Below, one piece after another: positions 31,287-33,549 of a stretch of 33,549 nt of DNA (position 1 is the stretch's first letter; every line of letters starts with the position of its first letter). The notes under the pieces were generated by a model. It saw only the letters and a list, made by a program, of their open reading frames with translations, ran no database searches and was not told where the DNA came from. The translations under genes were made by a program, and so were the position numbers. Source of the DNA: Deinococcus marmoris DSM 12784. GTDB taxonomy: Bacteria > Deinococcota > Deinococci > Deinococcales > Deinococcaceae. Where the stretch lies: contig NZ_JNIV01000051.1 of NCBI RefSeq assembly GCF_000701405.1, positions 1 to 33,549 on the forward strand, read 5' to 3'.

Positions 31287-32140
31287 ATACTCCGTTTAGG
31301 GCTTGGTCAGGTTGTGGGCAATGACGGCCAGGACGACGCGCAGCCGCAATGAGGCCAGTGTTTTGGTCTGAACAGACCGAATCCCCTCTGCAACCAGTTG
31401 GGAGAACACCGTTTCAATGCGTTTGCGGAGTTTCGGATGGCGGTCTGGCCGCCATCCGGTGTCATACCGGGAGTTGCTTTTGGGCGGATAGATGTAGCCC
31501 ACGCAGCAGTACCCCTTGTCCCCCACAATTTTTGGCCCGTCAAAGTCGGGCCACCGTCGATTGAGTTCGTAGCTCACGGTGGTGTCATGCAAATTGGCCG
31601 GTCTGATCAGGTATTGCGCGACCTCACCGTCTTCCAGAACCCACGCGTGGAGTTTGTACCCGAAAAACTTCCCTTGCGTGCCGTAGCCCCATCTGGCTCC
31701 AGGAAAGTGACAGCGCCGCGTTCGTTTGGGACGGCAAATGGGGAGAGGCATGGAGTCGATCACCACCTCAGCACAGGGTCTGGACGGTGTACAGACCTTC
31801 TCCAAGACGGCCAGCAGACCGTTGGCCCGGTTGAAAGCTTGCGTGTAGGACGGCAGACCGGGGCGGTCTGCCTTAAGATCACTCCACCAGACCGATGGGT
31901 ACGCCTGTTTGTAGATCAAGCGTGCCAGGAGCAGCGCGATGAGCATGGCATCAGTGACTTTCTGGTGGCGACACTTTTTTTGATTGCTGAAGTGCTTTTG
32001 AGCCCAGCGGTGGAGGGTGCGAATATTGCGGCGACGGCCTAAACTGTGGTGGAGACGATATCGAGCCATATCGTCTCACTTTTTACCGTCTGGGCGCGGA
32101 GAAATCTATGCCAGCGCAAGCCCTAAACGGGGTGGTCATA
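31282..32140 (-). mobile_element. IS982-family insertion sequence, 843 bp
   Basis: The IS spans 31290-32132. The ends are CTCCGTTTAGGGCTTG (31290-31305) and CAAGCCCTAAACGGGG (32117-32132), an inverted repeat with one mismatch. It is flanked by the 8-bp direct repeat TGGTCATA (31282-31289 and 32133-32140). Intact ends and duplications show a fairly recent insertion. Its left duplication overlaps the right target duplication of the MITE, so the two insertions are separated by 12 bp. Confidence 0.85.
31296..32069 (-). CDS. IS982-family transposase
   Basis: A 257-residue DDE transposase. The N-terminal part is helical (RHQKVTDAMLIALLLARL). The catalytic domain has VIDSMPLPICRPKRTRRCHF, the IS982-type first Asp with PLP, then GKFFGYKLHAWVLEDGEVAQYLIRPANLHDTTV with a conserved GYKLH and HD, a second Asp in KIVGDKGYCC, and a likely Glu in LRKRIETVFSQLV. 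The frame is complete and fills the IS almost to both ends. It seems able to work. Confidence 0.88.
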   Translation of the reverse strand: MARYRLHHSLGRRRNIRTLHRWAQKHFSNQKKCRHQKVTDAMLIALLLARLIYKQAYPSVWWSDLKADRPGLPSYTQAFNRANGLLAVLEKVCTPSRPCAEVVIDSMPLPICRPKRTRRCHFPGARWGYGTQGKFFGYKLHAWVLEDGEVAQYLIRPANLHDTTVSYELNRRWPDFDGPKIVGDKGYCCVGYIYPPKSNSRYDTGWRPDRHPKLRKRIETVFSQLVAEGIRSVQTKTLASLRLRVVLAVIAHNLTKP

Positions 32141-32213
32141 TCGGTTCCAGAACTCCTGTACACAGAGTAATAGTCGCAAATCTTCGGCGTTCTGCGCAGC
32201 TTCCCTGTAGGCT
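32141..32213. other. Old intergenic region between broken gene and HNH gene
   Basis: These 73 bp lie between the IS982 element and the HNH gene. They contain AGGAG and an ordinary spacer that would have led into the ATG of the broken ribbon-helix-helix-like gene on the minus strand. Confidence 0.35.
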
Positions 32214-33182
32214 TTGGCCGTGAACCCCAGCCCACACCTTGACGTGAGCAGACTGATTCAGGGCATCGTGCGCCACGACAAGAAGCTGAACACGTTCAAG
32301 CTGGCCCTGATTCGTGCCCTGAATGACACAGCCTTGAACTTTGCCGCTCTGTGTGGCCAGGGTGCGGGCGTCGCCGTCCCCTTGCGGGTTCTGGCCGAGT
32401 GGTGGATAGGCTACTACTGGCCGTTCATGGACGCTGAGCGGCCCATCCTGCAAGGCCCACGAGTCTTTCGCGACGGTGTCCTGCGGCAAGACGTGGCCTT
32501 TCGTCCAGCCTTGACGGAACTCAAGGAACTCTGGCAGGCTTCGCTTTTTGGCTCTGACCGTCCATCAGACGGCGTTGTTCTCGTCAACGAGATGAAGGTC
32601 AGCGCCCACGCCGCAGAATACGGGCTGGAACTGATGCGGAAATACGCTCAAGCTCTCCGGGCAGTGATGAAATGCGTGGAGCAGCCCATCACCTACGCGG
32701 GCGGGGCTGACGGTCAGTACGCGGTATTCTCCCGCCAGCAACGGCTGCGAGACCTGCCCGATACTGTCGTGCCGCTCCCAGGAACGGGGATGGACGAGCT
32801 TTGCGTCGTGGTGCCTGATGCCATGTGGGAAGGCTTCCGGTTCTATTCCGCGTTTATCGACGCGCTGTGCATCCACGAATGGAGCGAATTTACCGAGAAT
32901 ACGAACCAGACGGCCCAAGGCGTCAACCGGGGCACTGTCTATCAGGCGCTGACCGACAGACCCGACAGCAGACGTCCGCTGACCTGGGAGCGCAACCAGA
33001 TCGATCTGCTCCTGCTGGAGGGCCAGCGGATGCGCTGCTTCTAGACAGGACAGCCGCTTGGGCTGGGAAAGTATGAGATCGATCACATCATTCCCGTCTC
33101 AACGTATCCCATCAACGAATTGTGGAATCTCGTTCCAGCCGAACCTTTTTTCAATAGACCTCTTGCGAAAGTCGTGCGCTAG
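32214..33182 (+). pseudogene. HNH nuclease gene with an in-frame amber codon
   Basis: The first frame (276 codons) ends at TAG 33042-33044, and the same frame goes on to 33182. The join reads EGQRMRCF-stop-TGQPLGLGKYEIDHIIPVSTYPINELWNLVP. This is an HNH domain (C-x-W-T-G...L, then DH at 290/291, and N-x-x-WNLVP) in which the stop takes the place of a Trp. A single TGG to TAG change explains it. The end after FFN is foreign, starting with AGACCTCTTGCGAAAG, so the C-terminus is also cut. The first 240 residues are not recognised. The start is TTG 32214 or GTG 32220. Both faults suggest an inactive gene unless the amber is read through. Confidence 0.8.
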
Positions 33183-33217
33183 GGTAGGGGATGGTTGGCA
33201 CGCTAAAATATCACCAG
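33156..33217. mobile_element. Possible end of another IS
   Basis: HNH homology stops exactly where AGACCTCTTGCGAAAG begins (33156). A sequence of this type resembles the ends of IS5-like elements, but I cannot confirm it. About 60 bp later the IS4-type end starts, so an IS fragment may be trapped between. Confidence 0.35.
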
Positions 33218-33549
33218 TTCAGTACTGGACAACTTGATGTTGACAGTGTTCTGAACGGCATTTTTGCCGTTTGGGCATTTGATCGTAGTCTGAAACGGCA
33301 GTAGGCGGCTTCCTGAAGCTGTGAAACAAGAAGAAGCCGCCCAGATCGACGCTATCAAGTTCGTCCAGCTCCTGAAAGAGCGCTTCCCCTTCTTGCGCCG
33401 CGATACCCTGCAACGTGCCCAGGATGCGATATGTGCGCTGATTGAGCAGCGCTCCACCAATCAGCAGCAGTGGTCCCAGGCCATGCCTGGGACTGGCTCC
33501 CCAGAAGCCAAGAAAAAGCGTCTGGGACGGTGTATACAGGATCCGCAAC
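33218..33549 (+). mobile_element. IS4-type element, left end, runs off the window
   Basis: It begins with TTCAGTACTGGACAACTT, identical to the left end of the MITE at 31042, and is followed by a non-coding leader of 85 bp with a short repeat AACGGCATTTTTGCCGTT (33253-33270), which may act in the promoter region. The transposase starts at 33321. The other end and target duplication lie outside. Confidence 0.8.
33321..33549 (+). CDS. IS4-type transposase, N-terminal part
   Basis: GTG 33321 opens a frame of 76 codons that is still open at the window end: MKQEEAAQIDAIKFVQLLKERF, then RRDTLQRAQDAICALIEQRSTNQQQW, then SPEAKKKRLGRCIQDPQ. This is the N-terminus of the IS4-like transposases common in Deinococcus, to my knowledge; the catalytic domain is outside. 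It belongs to the element whose terminal repeat is at 33218. Confidence 0.7.
   Translation, partial: MKQEEAAQIDAIKFVQLLKERFPFLRRDTLQRAQDAICALIEQRSTNQQQWSQAMPGTGSPEAKKKRLGRCIQDPQ

Noticed and set aside
20712..33044. Stop-codon reassignment or recoding to explain the in-frame stops at 20712, 30827 and 33042
   Set aside because: The stops differ (TGA, TGA, TAG), core genes use all stops normally, and frameshifts and truncations nearby point to gene decay.

Overview
The window is high-GC DNA from a Deinococcus or close relative (Deinococcota). This is inferred from the gene set and from the look of the proteins, not from a search. It has two very different halves, and both edges lie inside insertion sequences, as contig ends in draft assemblies often do.

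Positions 307-15840 look like chromosomal core. A truncated secreted-protein gene sits beside an IS remnant. A SAM-I type riboswitch with a terminator then precedes metH (B12-dependent methionine synthase), which overlaps a short metF-like reductase gene. Next is a peroxide-defence pair. katA has a good -35/-10 promoter whose -10 is covered by a PerR-box palindrome, and it is followed by a Fur-family gene carrying the PerR-type Asp. Convergent to these are a DUF4139 secreted protein and a five-gene peptide ABC importer operon (binding protein, two permeases, two ATPases) with a clear promoter and terminator. secG closes the core.

At 15838-15890 lies only the 3' half of a tRNA-Leu(CAA). It breaks off in the anticodon stem, which is the usual scar of an element integrated into a tRNA gene. 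A degenerate tyrosine-recombinase-like reading frame follows within 150 bp. Everything from about 15891 to the right end looks like island DNA: an MFS exporter, an 807-aa protein with a PcfJ-like domain, two HNH nuclease genes, several unrecognised genes, an alpha/beta hydrolase, a protein with tandem HARP-like modules, a response-regulator relic and a plasmid/phage-type primase-polymerase. Many island genes are followed by long GC-rich hairpins without U-tracts. In-frame stops, frameshifts and truncations show that parts of the island are decaying.

The right end is a nest of transposition. A 236-bp MITE with 9-bp target duplications has the same 18-bp terminal repeats as an IS4-type element that begins at 33218. 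An IS982-family element with 8-bp duplications lies 12 bp from the MITE. Both landed at the start of a small ribbon-helix-helix-like gene, now broken. A neighbouring HNH gene has an amber codon and is truncated. No complete new system can be proven from sequence alone. The most interesting candidates are the PcfJ-like gene and its neighbours, and the tRNA-Leu-borne island itself.
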